From: JANLUX01 sp031363705
Lineage (GTDB): Bacteria > Bacteroidota > Bacteroidia > AKYH767-A > OLB10
Direction of reading: 5' to 3'
Assembly: GCA_031363705.1 (NCBI GenBank)
Contig: JANLUX010000109.1
Span: 1-18,819, forward strand
Length of the DNA stretch: 18,819 nt
Part shown: positions 7,340 through 14,734 of the stretch, one piece after another
How positions within the stretch are numbered: position 1 is the stretch's first letter
Layout: each line of letters opens with the position of its first letter
Program-made: the position numbers and the translations under genes
Notes under the pieces: model-generated
What the model was told of the DNA's origin: nothing
The model's input: the letters and a program-made list of their open reading frames with translations, nothing else
Database searches by the model: none

Positions 7340-8116
7340 ATGAGAAAGATTTCACGGGATTTAAGAGATTTTTTAGAGGTAAAGTACCATCTGTATAATC
7401 AATCGTATTTTATTTACAATGATCCAATAGTTATACCTCATTCTTTTACTCATAAGGAGGATATTGAGATTGCTGGTTTCCTGGTAGCAACAATTGCGTG
7501 GGGTCAACGATCAACCATTCTTAAAAACGGGTTTCGACTAATAGAGCTAATGGATAATTCTCCTTATGATTTTATTTTGAATTTTAAATCAAAGGACCTT
7601 AGAAACTTTGACACTTTTGTGCACCGAACCTTTAATTCCATAGATTGTAAATACTTTTTGAAGGCACTTCAACATATTTATAAAAAGAAAGGTGGACTCA
7701 ATAAATTATTTTATGATAGTTTGAATGTCCATAATGGTGATGTTGGTTATGCAATTTCGACCTTTCGGAAAACTTTTTTTAGTTTAAACTATCCTGAACG
7801 AACCTTAAAACATATTTCAGACCCGATAAAAAATTCATCTGCTAAGAGGATGTGCATGTTTTTAAGATGGATGGTAAGAAGAGATAAAAACGTTGACTTT
7901 GGTATTTGGACTAATATTTCTCCAAAAGTATTAGCTATTCCATTAGATGTTCATTCAGGCAGAGTTTCGAGAAGCCTTGGTTTACTGGAAAGAAAACAAA
8001 ATGACTGGAAAGCGGTAATGGAACTTACAAGTAATCTTCGAAAATTTGATCCCTTTGATCCAGTGAAATATGATTTTGCTTTGTTTGGGTTGGGGATAAA
8101 TGAAAAATTTCACTGA
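7340..8116 (+). CDS. TIGR02757/DUF2400 family protein
   Basis: A 258-residue protein of a conserved Bacteroidetes/Proteobacteria family of unknown function. Hallmarks are DIEIAGFLVATIAWGQR (41-57), MDNSPYDFI (71-79), SSAKRMCMFLRWMVRRD (166-182), and PLDVHSGRVSRSLGLL (201-216) followed by FDPFDPVKYDFALFGLG (236-252). The PLDVHSGRV segment resembles the VDTHVxRV motif of HhH-GPD DNA glycosylases, in which the Asp is catalytic; here that would be D203. This resemblance is my inference. The stop codon lies 2 bp from the stop of the convergent gene at 8119. No signal peptide or membrane segment is seen, so it is probably cytoplasmic. Confidence 0.85.
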   Translation: MRKISRDLRDFLEVKYHLYNQSYFIYNDPIVIPHSFTHKEDIEIAGFLVATIAWGQRSTILKNGFRLIELMDNSPYDFILNFKSKDLRNFDTFVHRTFNSIDCKYFLKALQHIYKKKGGLNKLFYDSLNVHNGDVGYAISTFRKTFFSLNYPERTLKHISDPIKNSSAKRMCMFLRWMVRRDKNVDFGIWTNISPKVLAIPLDVHSGRVSRSLGLLERKQNDWKAVMELTSNLRKFDPFDPVKYDFALFGLGINEKFH

Positions 8117-8128
8117 TGTTATTTTTCA
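8101..8128. terminator. Inverted repeat spanning the convergent stop codons
   Basis: TGAAAAAT (8101-8108) and ATTTTTCA (8121-8128) are perfect complements around a 12-nt loop that contains both the plus-strand TGA (8114-8116) and the edge of the minus-strand stop (8119-8121). It may act as a weak bidirectional terminator embedded in coding sequence. The stem is nearly all A/T, so this is tentative. Confidence 0.3.
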
Positions 8129-8532
8129 GATTGCTCTCCGGTATGTTGAATTTCTTCATCCGATGGCAACTGATTTGATTTATCCGTACTTTCTATTGCC
8201 CAATAAAGATATTTGCCTGTGCCATTGCAGGCATAACCAACAATTGTATCATTATAACCTAGACTCAGGCGAGTAAAAGTTTTCCAACGCTTATCCTTTT
8301 CCTGCACTGCTAATTTTGCATTAATTTTTTTATAGCACTCGTTTCTAAAATAAACAGTGTAAGTTTTTGATGATTCTTGACATTGACTTCCTGGCTGACC
8401 CCATTCATACCGATATTTAACGAGGCATTTACTTACATCATCATAACCTTTGCTCCATTTTAATGTCAGTAAAATAAAGGCGAACCCAAGTAAGGAAATT
8501 AATAAGAAGGAGAGTTTTCTGTTTTTTTGCAT
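8119..8532 (-). CDS. Hypothetical membrane-anchored protein, 137 residues
   Basis: Family not recognised. A basic start (MQKNRK) is followed by one hydrophobic segment (about residues 8-25), then a soluble domain likely facing the periplasm. Four cysteines (C36, C51, C66, C102) could form disulfides, and the domain is rich in aromatic and strand-like segments (KTYTVYFRNECY, GKYLYWAIES). The C-terminal 20 residues are acidic and look disordered. It is the last gene of a minus-strand trio, 18 nt after the TPR gene, so probably co-transcribed with it. Confidence 0.7.
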   Translation of the reverse strand: MQKNRKLSFLLISLLGFAFILLTLKWSKGYDDVSKCLVKYRYEWGQPGSQCQESSKTYTVYFRNECYKKINAKLAVQEKDKRWKTFTRLSLGYNDTIVGYACNGTGKYLYWAIESTDKSNQLPSDEEIQHTGEQSEK

Positions 8533-8550
8533 CGTGAGATTTGTCTTGAT

Positions 8551-9072
8551 TTATTTGCAATAATTATTTTTTAAAATGATTTTGGCTTCGTCATTACCTA
8601 ATTTTTTAGAAATGTACCAATCTTCACAGGCTCCTTTTAAATCACCTTTCATCTTTTTGGTAAAGCCACGATTATTATATGCTTCAGGTTCATCAGGATC
8701 AATTGCAAGCGCTTTATTAAAATCATCCATTGCATTGTCATAATCCTCTAACCGGTTACGTGCACTTCCTCTTGAAATATAAGCCCACTTATGCTGGGGA
8801 TCTACCTCAATTACCTTAGTATAATCAGTCATCTCGCCCTCAAAATCTTTTACGATTCCTTTGGTAAACCCTCTGCGAATCCAGGCATTTGTATTTGTTG
8901 AGTCTTCTTTAATTGCTAATGTATAAGCCTCTATCGCTTCTTTATATTTTACATTAGCAAATAATTGCTGACCCCTGTTAAAATATTCTTTCGATTTTTT
9001 CGCATCCTTAGGTTGTGCAAATATTGTAGCGGTTATCAATAACAGACAACCTTTAATAAAAAGTAATTTCAT
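8551..9072 (-). CDS. Secreted tetratricopeptide-repeat (TPR) protein
   Basis: A 173-residue protein with a signal peptide (MKLLFIKGCLLLITATIFAQ) and about four consecutive TPRs covering residues 28-163, for example AWIRRGFTKGIVKDFEGEM, AYISRGSARNRLEDYDNAM and AYNNRGFTKKMKGDLKGAC. Such repeats form a superhelical scaffold for protein binding; the partner is unknown. Export to the periplasm or cell surface is inferred from the signal peptide. Its start overlaps the 3' end of the preceding minus-strand gene by 20 bp, which implies translational coupling. The last repeat ends in a short Lys/Asn-rich tail with a Cys two residues from the end. Confidence 0.85.
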   Translation of the reverse strand: MKLLFIKGCLLLITATIFAQPKDAKKSKEYFNRGQQLFANVKYKEAIEAYTLAIKEDSTNTNAWIRRGFTKGIVKDFEGEMTDYTKVIEVDPQHKWAYISRGSARNRLEDYDNAMDDFNKALAIDPDEPEAYNNRGFTKKMKGDLKGACEDWYISKKLGNDEAKIILKNNYCK

Positions 9073-9523
9073 CTTTATATTTTGGTTCGGATAAAAGTCT
9101 GATTAAATGCTTCAATGCGATGCGCACTTCATTAGCCTGAGTTTCACTATTCACAGGGATACTAAATCGTGAATAAGGTCTTTTGATTTTTTGAATATAT
9201 AAAGTTCTGGTAACACAATCTCCTTCTGCTTTTATGCAAGGCGCTGACAGAATTTGTTCTGATGAATCATAAACCACTGCGGTGTCTAACGCTCCGCTGG
9301 ATAATTTATCCTGCCTGATTTTAGTTCCGTCATGCGAATAAAAGTCAGCAATAATCATTGCACCATTAAGGTGAATCTTACATTTTCCTTCTAATGTCTT
9401 GTTTATAAAATCTACTGTTTCCCTGCTGCCCGGACGCTGGCTGTAAGAATTTTGAAAAAATACCAACACGAAGCCTAAGACACAAAGTAGCTTGCTCAAG
9501 TGGAAATGATAATGTGTATTCAT
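9053..9523 (-). CDS. Hypothetical secreted protein, 156 residues
   Basis: Family not recognised. A signal peptide ends near residue 29 (hydrophobic stretch LLCVLGFVLVFF, then NSYSQ). The mature part starts with RETVDFINKTL and contains three cysteines (about residues 48, 95 and 102) and mixed strand/helix character, ending in ALKHLIRLLSEPKYKDEITFY. It leads the minus-strand trio and overlaps the TPR gene start by 20 bp. A near-match to the -7 box (CAACTTTG, 9537-9544, minus) lies 13 nt upstream of the ATG. The ATG at 9523 is the only start that gives a clean signal peptide. Confidence 0.7.
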   Translation of the reverse strand: MNTHYHFHLSKLLCVLGFVLVFFQNSYSQRPGSRETVDFINKTLEGKCKIHLNGAMIIADFYSHDGTKIRQDKLSSGALDTAVVYDSSEQILSAPCIKAEGDCVTRTLYIQKIKRPYSRFSIPVNSETQANEVRIALKHLIRLLSEPKYKDEITFY

Positions 9524-9569
9524 AAATATTGAATTGCAAAGTTGATCATTTCTACTTAAAAATCAGTTT

Positions 9570-10673
9570 ATGGTTTCGTTTATCAATAAGTTATTCTGCG
9601 TAAACCTGCAATTGAAATGTTGGCAGGTTACTATTATTATAACCCTTTTAATTTCCACCTCAATGCACGCGCAAGTTGGTTTAGAAGTACCGGTGAAAGT
9701 AGATGTGGAAAATGGAAACGTGGATGATGTACTTATCAAGCTGATGAAAAACGGTAAAACAATTTTTACTCAATCATCCACCAGCAGAATGAAGCTAAAG
9801 CTGCATTTTAACAGTAATTATACAATCATATTCAGTAAGCCCGGTTATATTACTAAATCAGTGGAGTTTGATACCAAAGCGCCTGCTGATCATATTGCAG
9901 ATGGTTTTAATCCTTATAAAATAGGTGTGAAACTTTTTAAACAATATGATGGAGTCAACATCACAGTGTATAATCAGCCGGTAGGTAAAATCCGTTTTGA
10001 TAAAGATCTTGATGAATTTAATTACGATACTGATTATTCAAAATCAATTTTATCAAACCTGAAAGAAACAGAAGAAAAATTGGCGGCCAGGGCTGAAGAG
10101 GAAAAACGAACTGGTGAAACTGTTATTAGCACCGAAGGAAGAAAAGGTGATGAAGCAGCTCTTGTTCCAGCACCAGATCCTCCTGTGAATACTGCTTCAA
10201 CTATTAATGAACCTATACCGTTAACAAATCCGGATCCTACACCTTCTAAACAGGGTAGTGGAGATAATGACGTTGCTTCGAAAACCATTGGTAGAGGTGG
10301 TGAACAAACCAAAGATTATTTTGCAATGGATGGTTCCAATGACATCAGTGCAAGCTCCATTGTGAGCCAGGGTAATGATCCAGTCAATGTTTCTCATGGT
10401 AATCAAGGTGCAGATCCTGGTAAAGGAAAATTATCCAAGCAAAATGGTGCTGACACCGGCACAATGAGACTGATTACTGAAGACGAAAAAATAACGCGTG
10501 AAGACATTGTGGAAAAAAACCGTATTATCACGATTATACATGTTACCCGTGGCAAAACCACCACACACTATCGCAGGGTTATTTATCACTGGGGTGGTCC
10601 TTTTTATTTTAAAAATGAGGTGAGCAATATTTCAGAAAATGTTTTTGCAAATGCAACGGGTATAGTTGATTAG
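9570..10673 (+). CDS. Hypothetical secreted protein with beta-sandwich and low-complexity linker
   Basis: A 367-residue protein. A signal peptide ends at about residue 35 (hydrophobic VTIIITLLISTSMHAQ). Residues about 38-100 look like a small beta-sandwich of the carboxypeptidase-regulatory type (VKVDVENGNVDDVLIKLMKN, then a YTIIFSKPGYITKSVEF-like ending common to surface Ig-like folds). Residues about 165-295 are a low-complexity, Pro/Gly/Asp/Asn-rich linker with an EEKLAARAEEEKR charged helix at its start. The C-terminus (about 305-367) is a distinct compact block (KNRIITIIHVTRGKTTTHY, then YHWGGPFYFKNEVSNIS). I recall similar tails in other Bacteroidetes secreted proteins but cannot name the family. 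It is divergent from the gene at 9523, 46 bp away. Confidence 0.75.
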   Translation: MVSFINKLFCVNLQLKCWQVTIIITLLISTSMHAQVGLEVPVKVDVENGNVDDVLIKLMKNGKTIFTQSSTSRMKLKLHFNSNYTIIFSKPGYITKSVEFDTKAPADHIADGFNPYKIGVKLFKQYDGVNITVYNQPVGKIRFDKDLDEFNYDTDYSKSILSNLKETEEKLAARAEEEKRTGETVISTEGRKGDEAALVPAPDPPVNTASTINEPIPLTNPDPTPSKQGSGDNDVASKTIGRGGEQTKDYFAMDGSNDISASSIVSQGNDPVNVSHGNQGADPGKGKLSKQNGADTGTMRLITEDEKITREDIVEKNRIITIIHVTRGKTTTHYRRVIYHWGGPFYFKNEVSNISENVFANATGIVD

Positions 10674-10692
10674 TAAATTCATTTTGCTGTTC

Positions 10693-10731
10693 GATAAAAG
10701 TATTTTTACCTAACCTCAACGCACTTTTATC
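10693..10731 (+). terminator. Inverted repeat downstream of the secreted-protein gene
   Basis: GATAAAAGT (10693-10701) and ACTTTTATC (10723-10731) are perfect 9-bp complements separated by 21 nt, starting 19 nt past the stop at 10673. It may be a terminator or a protein-binding palindrome. No T run follows. Confidence 0.35.
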
Positions 10732-10758
10732 AACAAACAAACACTGAGCGCAGGCCAC

Positions 10759-10799
10759 GGCTTTACTTTTGTTATTACAAAACAAAAAGTCACAAAGCC
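10759..10799 (+). repeat. Palindrome with embedded -7 box, directly before the 61-codon gene
   Basis: GGCTTT (10759-10764) pairs with AAAGCC (10794-10799), and the inner parts ACTTTTGTT and AACAAAAAGT are complementary apart from small gaps. The left arm contains TACTTTTG (10764-10771), a match to the -7 consensus, and the right arm ends at the base before the ATG at 10800. A transcript from this box would start inside the palindrome. Confidence 0.5.
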
Positions 10800-10985
10800 A
10801 TGTTGCATGCAGAATTCTCTCAATCTATGTTTAAACCATTAACTGCTGAACAGGAAAACTTGTTTGAACAATTTAAAACATGGCGGCAGAAATATGGTTT
10901 GCCACATCGGTTCCGGTTTTTAAGAAATCTTGCTAAGACACGAAAACATACCCGAACTGTTTATCCACCTGGTTGGAATAGGTAA
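10800..10985 (+). CDS. Small basic hypothetical protein, 61 residues
   Basis: Not recognised. The sequence is helix-prone in the first half (PLTAEQENLFEQFKTWRQKYG) and strongly basic in the second (HRFRFLRNLAKTRKHTRTV), with many Arg, Lys and His, as in small nucleic-acid-binding proteins. No signal peptide or membrane segment. A -7 promoter box sits 28 nt upstream inside a palindrome, and a bidirectional terminator hairpin follows 16 nt after the stop, which together support a real short transcription unit. Without a homologue search it could still be a chance frame. Confidence 0.45.
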   Translation: MLHAEFSQSMFKPLTAEQENLFEQFKTWRQKYGLPHRFRFLRNLAKTRKHTRTVYPPGWNR

Positions 10986-11001
10986 CTTTGAATCAAACAA
11001 A

Positions 11002-11029
11002 AAATCCCGCTCTTCACAGAACGGGATTT
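11002..11029. terminator. Bidirectional rho-independent terminator
   Basis: AAATCCCG (11002-11009) and CGGGATTT (11022-11029) form a perfect 8-bp stem, with a further TCT/AGA pairing inside the loop. On the minus strand it is followed by a T-rich tract (TTTGTTTG), placing it as the terminator of the FKBP gene; on the plus strand it is followed by ATTATTTTAT and can end the 61-codon gene. Confidence 0.8.
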
Positions 11030-11052
11030 ATTATTTTATAAAAAATTAATTC

Positions 11053-11793
11053 TTATTTATGATCATCATGACCTGCTGGTGCTCCATCTTTAGGTGCATC
11101 TTCTTTCTTATCAATAGAAAGCAATTCCACTTCAAAAATTAATGCAGAATTAGGACCAATTTTGCCACCTGCACCACGTTCACCATAAGCAAGGTTACCT
11201 GGTACAAACAGTTTCCATTTTGAACCAACAGGCATTAGCTGAAGCGCCTCTGTCCACCCTGGTATTACTCCACTTACAGGGAATGAAGCAGGTTGTCCGC
11301 GCTCTACTGAGCTATCAAACACGGTTCCGTCAATCAAAGTTCCATGATAGTGAGTAGTTACCATATCATTTAAGGTTGGCTTTGGTCCCGTACCTTCTTT
11401 AATAATCTGGTATTGTAATCCGCTTACGGTAGTTTGAACACCCGGTTTCTTTTTATTTTCAGCAAGGAAAGTTTCGCCTGCTTTCGCATTGCCTTCGCCT
11501 TTTGCTTTTTCTTTAGCACTGATATAACCCCTAATAGCTACATCTGCCTGCTCAGAAGTCATATTGTTTTTATTGGCAAAAAAGTCTTTCATGCCTTTAG
11601 CCATCATATCCACATTTATAGAGTCTAAAGCATTTTGTTTGAGGTTAGCACCGATGCTCACTCCTAAGCCGTAACTTACTGAGTCGAGTTGTGATTTAAT
11701 ATTGGTGTCTGATTTCTTTTTGTCCTGCGCGTTGCATGAATCCATTACAATAACTGAGATTAAGAGATAAATAATTGATTTGTTTAATTTCAT
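11053..11793 (-). CDS. Exported FKBP-type peptidyl-prolyl cis-trans isomerase
   Basis: A 246-residue Mip/FkpA-like folding catalyst. Domains: an N-terminal hydrophobic signal ending at a Cys (VMDSC, C20), possibly a loose lipobox; an FKBP N-terminal helical dimerisation region (about 32-115, with SVSYGLGVSIGANLKQ); and an FKBP_C catalytic domain (about 120-228) with the expected aromatic pocket (Y149, D160, W180 in VIPGWTEAL, Y203 in AYGERG, F220). The C-terminal tail is Asp/His-rich (GHDDHK). It probably accelerates proline isomerisation in proteins of the periplasm or outer membrane. It is divergent from uvrB across a repeat-rich 230-bp region, with a TACTTTCG near-match to the -7 box 24 nt upstream. 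A clear terminator follows. Confidence 0.93.
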   Translation of the reverse strand: MKLNKSIIYLLISVIVMDSCNAQDKKKSDTNIKSQLDSVSYGLGVSIGANLKQNALDSINVDMMAKGMKDFFANKNNMTSEQADVAIRGYISAKEKAKGEGNAKAGETFLAENKKKPGVQTTVSGLQYQIIKEGTGPKPTLNDMVTTHYHGTLIDGTVFDSSVERGQPASFPVSGVIPGWTEALQLMPVGSKWKLFVPGNLAYGERGAGGKIGPNSALIFEVELLSIDKKEDAPKDGAPAGHDDHK

Positions 11794-11817
11794 CGGTGTG
11801 ATTTTAAAGTGAGGCTG

Positions 11818-11825
11818 CGAAAGTA
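11818..11825 (-). promoter_or_regulatory. Putative FKBP-gene promoter, -7 box (imperfect)
   Basis: TACTTTCG on the minus strand differs from TAnnTTTG at one base and lies 24 nt before the ATG. The inverted repeat copy at 11836-11874 begins 10 bp upstream of it, covering where the -33 element would be. Confidence 0.35.
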
Positions 11826-11835
11826 ATACAAAACC

Positions 11836-11874
11836 TGCATACTAATTAACGAATGCTTTACGAATGTTACGAAT
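11836..11874 (-). repeat. Inverted copy of the ATTCGTAA/GTATGCA repeat
   Basis: Read on the minus strand, this 39-bp segment matches the second direct copy at 32 of 39 positions, including an uninterrupted ATTCGTTAATT and the terminal GTATGCA. It overlaps the upstream part of the FKBP promoter region. Confidence 0.7.
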
Positions 11875-11898
11875 TGCCAGGAGCATTTAGGCATTATG

Positions 11899-11945
11899 AT
11901 TCGAAATATTAGTTACAGATTCATTAATTGGTATGCATCCTGCCA
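11899..11945 (+). repeat. Direct repeat copy 1 (47 bp)
   Basis: Matches the copy at 11947-11993 at 44 of 47 positions (differences at 11904, 11923 and 11939). The two copies are adjacent, with a period of 48 bp. Confidence 0.85.
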
Positions 11946-11946
11946 C

Positions 11947-11993
11947 ATTCGTAATATTAGTTACAGATTCGTTAATTGGTATGCATTCTGCCA
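11947..11993 (+). repeat. Direct repeat copy 2 (47 bp), next to the uvrB promoter
   Basis: Second member of the tandem pair. It ends 13 bp upstream of the uvrB -7 box, so it occupies the place of the -33 element and would be well placed as an operator. Confidence 0.85.
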
Positions 11994-12006
11994 AGGTGTT
12001 CGTTTG

Positions 12007-12014
12007 TAACTTTG
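12007..12014 (+). promoter_or_regulatory. Putative uvrB promoter, -7 box
   Basis: TAACTTTG matches TAnnTTTG exactly and ends 9 nt before the uvrB ATG, predicting a leaderless or nearly leaderless message. No TTG lies at the normal -33 spacing (the nearest, 11976-11978, is 28 nt away), which may mean activator dependence. Confidence 0.55.
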
Positions 12015-12023
12015 TAGCTCTAA

Positions 12024-14042
12024 ATGGATTTTCAATTAATTTCTGATTTTAAGCCCACCGGTGATCAGCCCCAAGCAATTGCACAGCTAAGTGAAGGTTT
12101 ATTGCGGGGTGATTCAGCACAAACTCTTTTAGGAGTTACCGGCAGCGGTAAAACTTTTACTATAGCTAATGTTATTCAGCAGGTGCAAAGACCGACTCTT
12201 ATATTAAGTCATAACAAAACTTTAGCTGCTCAATTGTATGGAGAGTTCAAACAGTTTTTTCCAAACAATGCTGTTGAATACTTTGTGTCTTATTACGATT
12301 ATTATCAGCCCGAAGCTTATCTGCCCACCAGCAATACTTATATAGAAAAGGATCTCTCCATTAACGAAGAGATAGAAAAACTTCGATTGAGTACCACCAC
12401 CTCATTGCTGTCGGGCAGGAGGGATGTAATTGTGGTTTCGTCTGTATCATGCATTTATGGTATGGGTAATCCAAATGATTTTGCAGAAAACATCTTACGC
12501 ATACAATCAGGATTAAAGATTAGCCGTAATAATTTATTGCACCGTTTGGTTACCAGTCTCTATTCCCGAACGGCTGCAGAATTTAAACGTGGCACTTTCC
12601 GTGTGCAGGGTGATACGGTAGATGTATTTCCGGCTTACAGTGACCTTGCTTATAGAATCATTTTTTTTGGTGATGAGATTGAAGAGCTTGCAACCATTGA
12701 ACCCACCACAGGTAAAAAACTTCAGAAGCATGATCATCTTGCCATTTTTCCTGCTACGCTTTTTATCACCAGCCAGGGCAGACAGCTACAGGCAATATTT
12801 AATATACAGGAAGACCTGGTTAAACAAGTAGAGTATTTTAAATCGCAAAGCCGTTTTTTGGAAGCAAAGCGATTGGAGGATCGTGTAACTTTTGATTTGG
12901 AAATGATTCGTGAGTTAGGTTATTGCTCCGGCATTGAAAACTATTCACGTTACTTTGACGGACGTGGTATTGGTCAGCGTCCATTCTGTTTACTTGATTA
13001 CTTTCCTGATGATTATATTATGGTTATTGACGAAAGTCATGTTACCGTTTCGCAAATCCGTGCCATGTATGGAGGAGACCGTTCACGCAAAGTCAACTTA
13101 GTTGACTATGGCTTTCGTTTACCTGCGGCAATTGATAACCGACCGCTTACGTTTGATGAATTTGAACTATTGCAACACCAGGTAATTTATGTGAGTGCTA
13201 CACCTGCTGAATATGAACTGGCAAAAAGTGAAGGGGTGGTGGTGGAGCAGGTTGTGAGGCCGACAGGATTGCTGGATCCGCCCATTGAAGTGCGCCCAAG
13301 TGTTAACCAGGTGGATGATTTGCTGGAAGAGATTGAACGCGTAGTAAAGCAAAATGAACGTGTGCTGGTTACCACGCTTACAAAACGGATGGCTGAGGAG
13401 CTCACTAAATATATGACGCGCTTAAATATCCGATGCCGTTACATTCATTCAGAAGTGGAAACATTAGACCGTGTGGAAATACTGCGTGATTTAAGACTCG
13501 GTGTATTTGATGTGCTCGTTGGAATAAATCTTTTACGTGAAGGGCTCGACTTGCCTGAAGTTTCGCTGGTGGCTGTGCTTGATGCTGACAAGGAAGGTTT
13601 CCTCCGGTCGAACCGGTCACTTACACAGACAGCAGGGCGTGCTGCCCGTAACCTGAATGGAAAAGTAATTATGTATGCTGATAAGATTACTGATAGCATG
13701 CAGCAAACAATGGATGAAACGGATAGAAGACGTGCCAAACAAATTGAATACAATCTGAAAAATAATATTACTCCCCATGCCTTGAATAAAAACACAGGTG
13801 ATGGAGTTTTTGCTTCACGTATTGAAAATGCAAAAGCATCAAAAGCTTATGTTGAAAATGAGGAAGTGAGTGTGGCGGCTGATCCTGTGGTGCAGTACAT
13901 GAGTCTTGATCAGTTAGAGAAAGCATTAAACAACACACGCAGAAACATGGAACGCGCAGCAAAGGAACTTGATTTTATTTCTGCAGCACGTTACCGTGAT
14001 GAAATGTTTCAGTTAGAGAAACTCTATAAGCAAAAAGCATAA
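12024..14042 (+). CDS. uvrB: Excinuclease ABC subunit B
   Basis: DNA damage recognition and verification helicase of nucleotide excision repair. It loads with UvrA and recruits UvrC in the cytoplasm. The 672 residues give the complete domain set: Walker A GVTGSGKT (37-44), the damage-probing beta-hairpin rich in Tyr (about 88-110, YYDYYQPEAYLP), DESHV Walker B (336-340), helicase motifs IV-VI including SATP (391-394) and QTAGRAARN (535-543), and a C-terminal UVR motif (about 627-662) that contacts UvrC. The ATG at 12024 fits the family start (ISDFKPTGDQPQAI). It leads a tight operon: the next gene begins 3 nt after its stop. Upstream repeats overlap its promoter region. Confidence 0.97.
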   Translation: MDFQLISDFKPTGDQPQAIAQLSEGLLRGDSAQTLLGVTGSGKTFTIANVIQQVQRPTLILSHNKTLAAQLYGEFKQFFPNNAVEYFVSYYDYYQPEAYLPTSNTYIEKDLSINEEIEKLRLSTTTSLLSGRRDVIVVSSVSCIYGMGNPNDFAENILRIQSGLKISRNNLLHRLVTSLYSRTAAEFKRGTFRVQGDTVDVFPAYSDLAYRIIFFGDEIEELATIEPTTGKKLQKHDHLAIFPATLFITSQGRQLQAIFNIQEDLVKQVEYFKSQSRFLEAKRLEDRVTFDLEMIRELGYCSGIENYSRYFDGRGIGQRPFCLLDYFPDDYIMVIDESHVTVSQIRAMYGGDRSRKVNLVDYGFRLPAAIDNRPLTFDEFELLQHQVIYVSATPAEYELAKSEGVVVEQVVRPTGLLDPPIEVRPSVNQVDDLLEEIERVVKQNERVLVTTLTKRMAEELTKYMTRLNIRCRYIHSEVETLDRVEILRDLRLGVFDVLVGINLLREGLDLPEVSLVAVLDADKEGFLRSNRSLTQTAGRAARNLNGKVIMYADKITDSMQQTMDETDRRRAKQIEYNLKNNITPHALNKNTGDGVFASRIENAKASKAYVENEEVSVAADPVVQYMSLDQLEKALNNTRRNMERAAKELDFISAARYRDEMFQLEKLYKQKA

Positions 14043-14045
14043 CGT

Positions 14046-14732
14046 ATGAATAACACTTTGCTTGTTATCACCATCAGTGCTTATATTTTTTCCATTGCTG
14101 CATGCCTTATTTTATCCATTGCTTTACGATATGTGCCCATCATTAAATTAAAATTGCCACTCTTGATTCACGCCATGTTAATGCTGCTTTTTTGTGTGCT
14201 GTATATGATTAACCAGGAATCAACGCTGTTACATTATCTGAGCCTGGCTTTTGTTTGTTCAGGTTTGATAATGGCTGGTATGGTATTGCGATCAGATGCA
14301 CTGCTTCCATTTAAAGTTTATTTCTCATTATATCTTTTCACAATCGTTATTTTTATTGTTTCTCCTTCACAGTTGTTTAAATACATCAGCTATAGCTGGA
14401 AAAGTAATGATCTGTATAAAACCTTTCATATTAAAGGCAATTATTTTTTAGAAGAACAACAAGGCATGTTAAATCTTGCTGATGATCAGATTAAATATAA
14501 AGTAATACAAAGCTTCGGGATATTTCACAAAACCCTTGCCCGTGATATTGACTTTGGGCACCGGTTAGACAGCATCCGTATCATTTCTTTTAATCACTTA
14601 AACGCCTTAATATTGCGTGGATATTTCTCTGCAAAGGCAAATAATGTTAACAGTCCTGATAGTTTACAAATCACTACTTATTTAGGAGCTCATACAAAAC
14701 AGATTATCCATAAAACTTCAACATCAGAATAA
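14046..14732 (+). CDS. Hypothetical membrane protein with four helices and soluble tail
   Basis: A 228-residue protein. Four predicted membrane segments lie at about 5-27, 33-54, 62-82 and 89-110, followed by a roughly 115-residue soluble domain (YSWKSNDLYKTFHIKGNYF onward) that is strand-rich and has no motif I recognise. The first half resembles small integral-membrane proteins in general rather than a named transporter. It begins 3 nt after uvrB and ends 2 nt before the next gene, so it is almost certainly part of the same transcript, but nothing suggests a role in DNA repair. Function unknown. Confidence 0.75.
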   Translation: MNNTLLVITISAYIFSIAACLILSIALRYVPIIKLKLPLLIHAMLMLLFCVLYMINQESTLLHYLSLAFVCSGLIMAGMVLRSDALLPFKVYFSLYLFTIVIFIVSPSQLFKYISYSWKSNDLYKTFHIKGNYFLEEQQGMLNLADDQIKYKVIQSFGIFHKTLARDIDFGHRLDSIRIISFNHLNALILRGYFSAKANNVNSPDSLQITTYLGAHTKQIIHKTSTSE

Positions 14733-14734
14733 TT

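Noticed and set aside
10034..10312. A 92-codon minus-strand open frame opposite the linker of the secreted-protein gene
   Set aside because: The low-complexity linker creates a long antisense frame by composition; the translated product is Ser/Gly/Pro-rich and has no recognisable fold.
11836..11993. CRISPR-like array
   Set aside because: Only two adjacent direct copies with a 1-bp gap and one inverted copy occur, with no spacers and no cas genes.
13405..13962. Several minus-strand open frames of 64-116 codons inside uvrB
   Set aside because: They are antisense to strongly conserved helicase motifs and rich in Ser/Cys/Arg stretches typical of antisense frames. No promoter or homology supports them.
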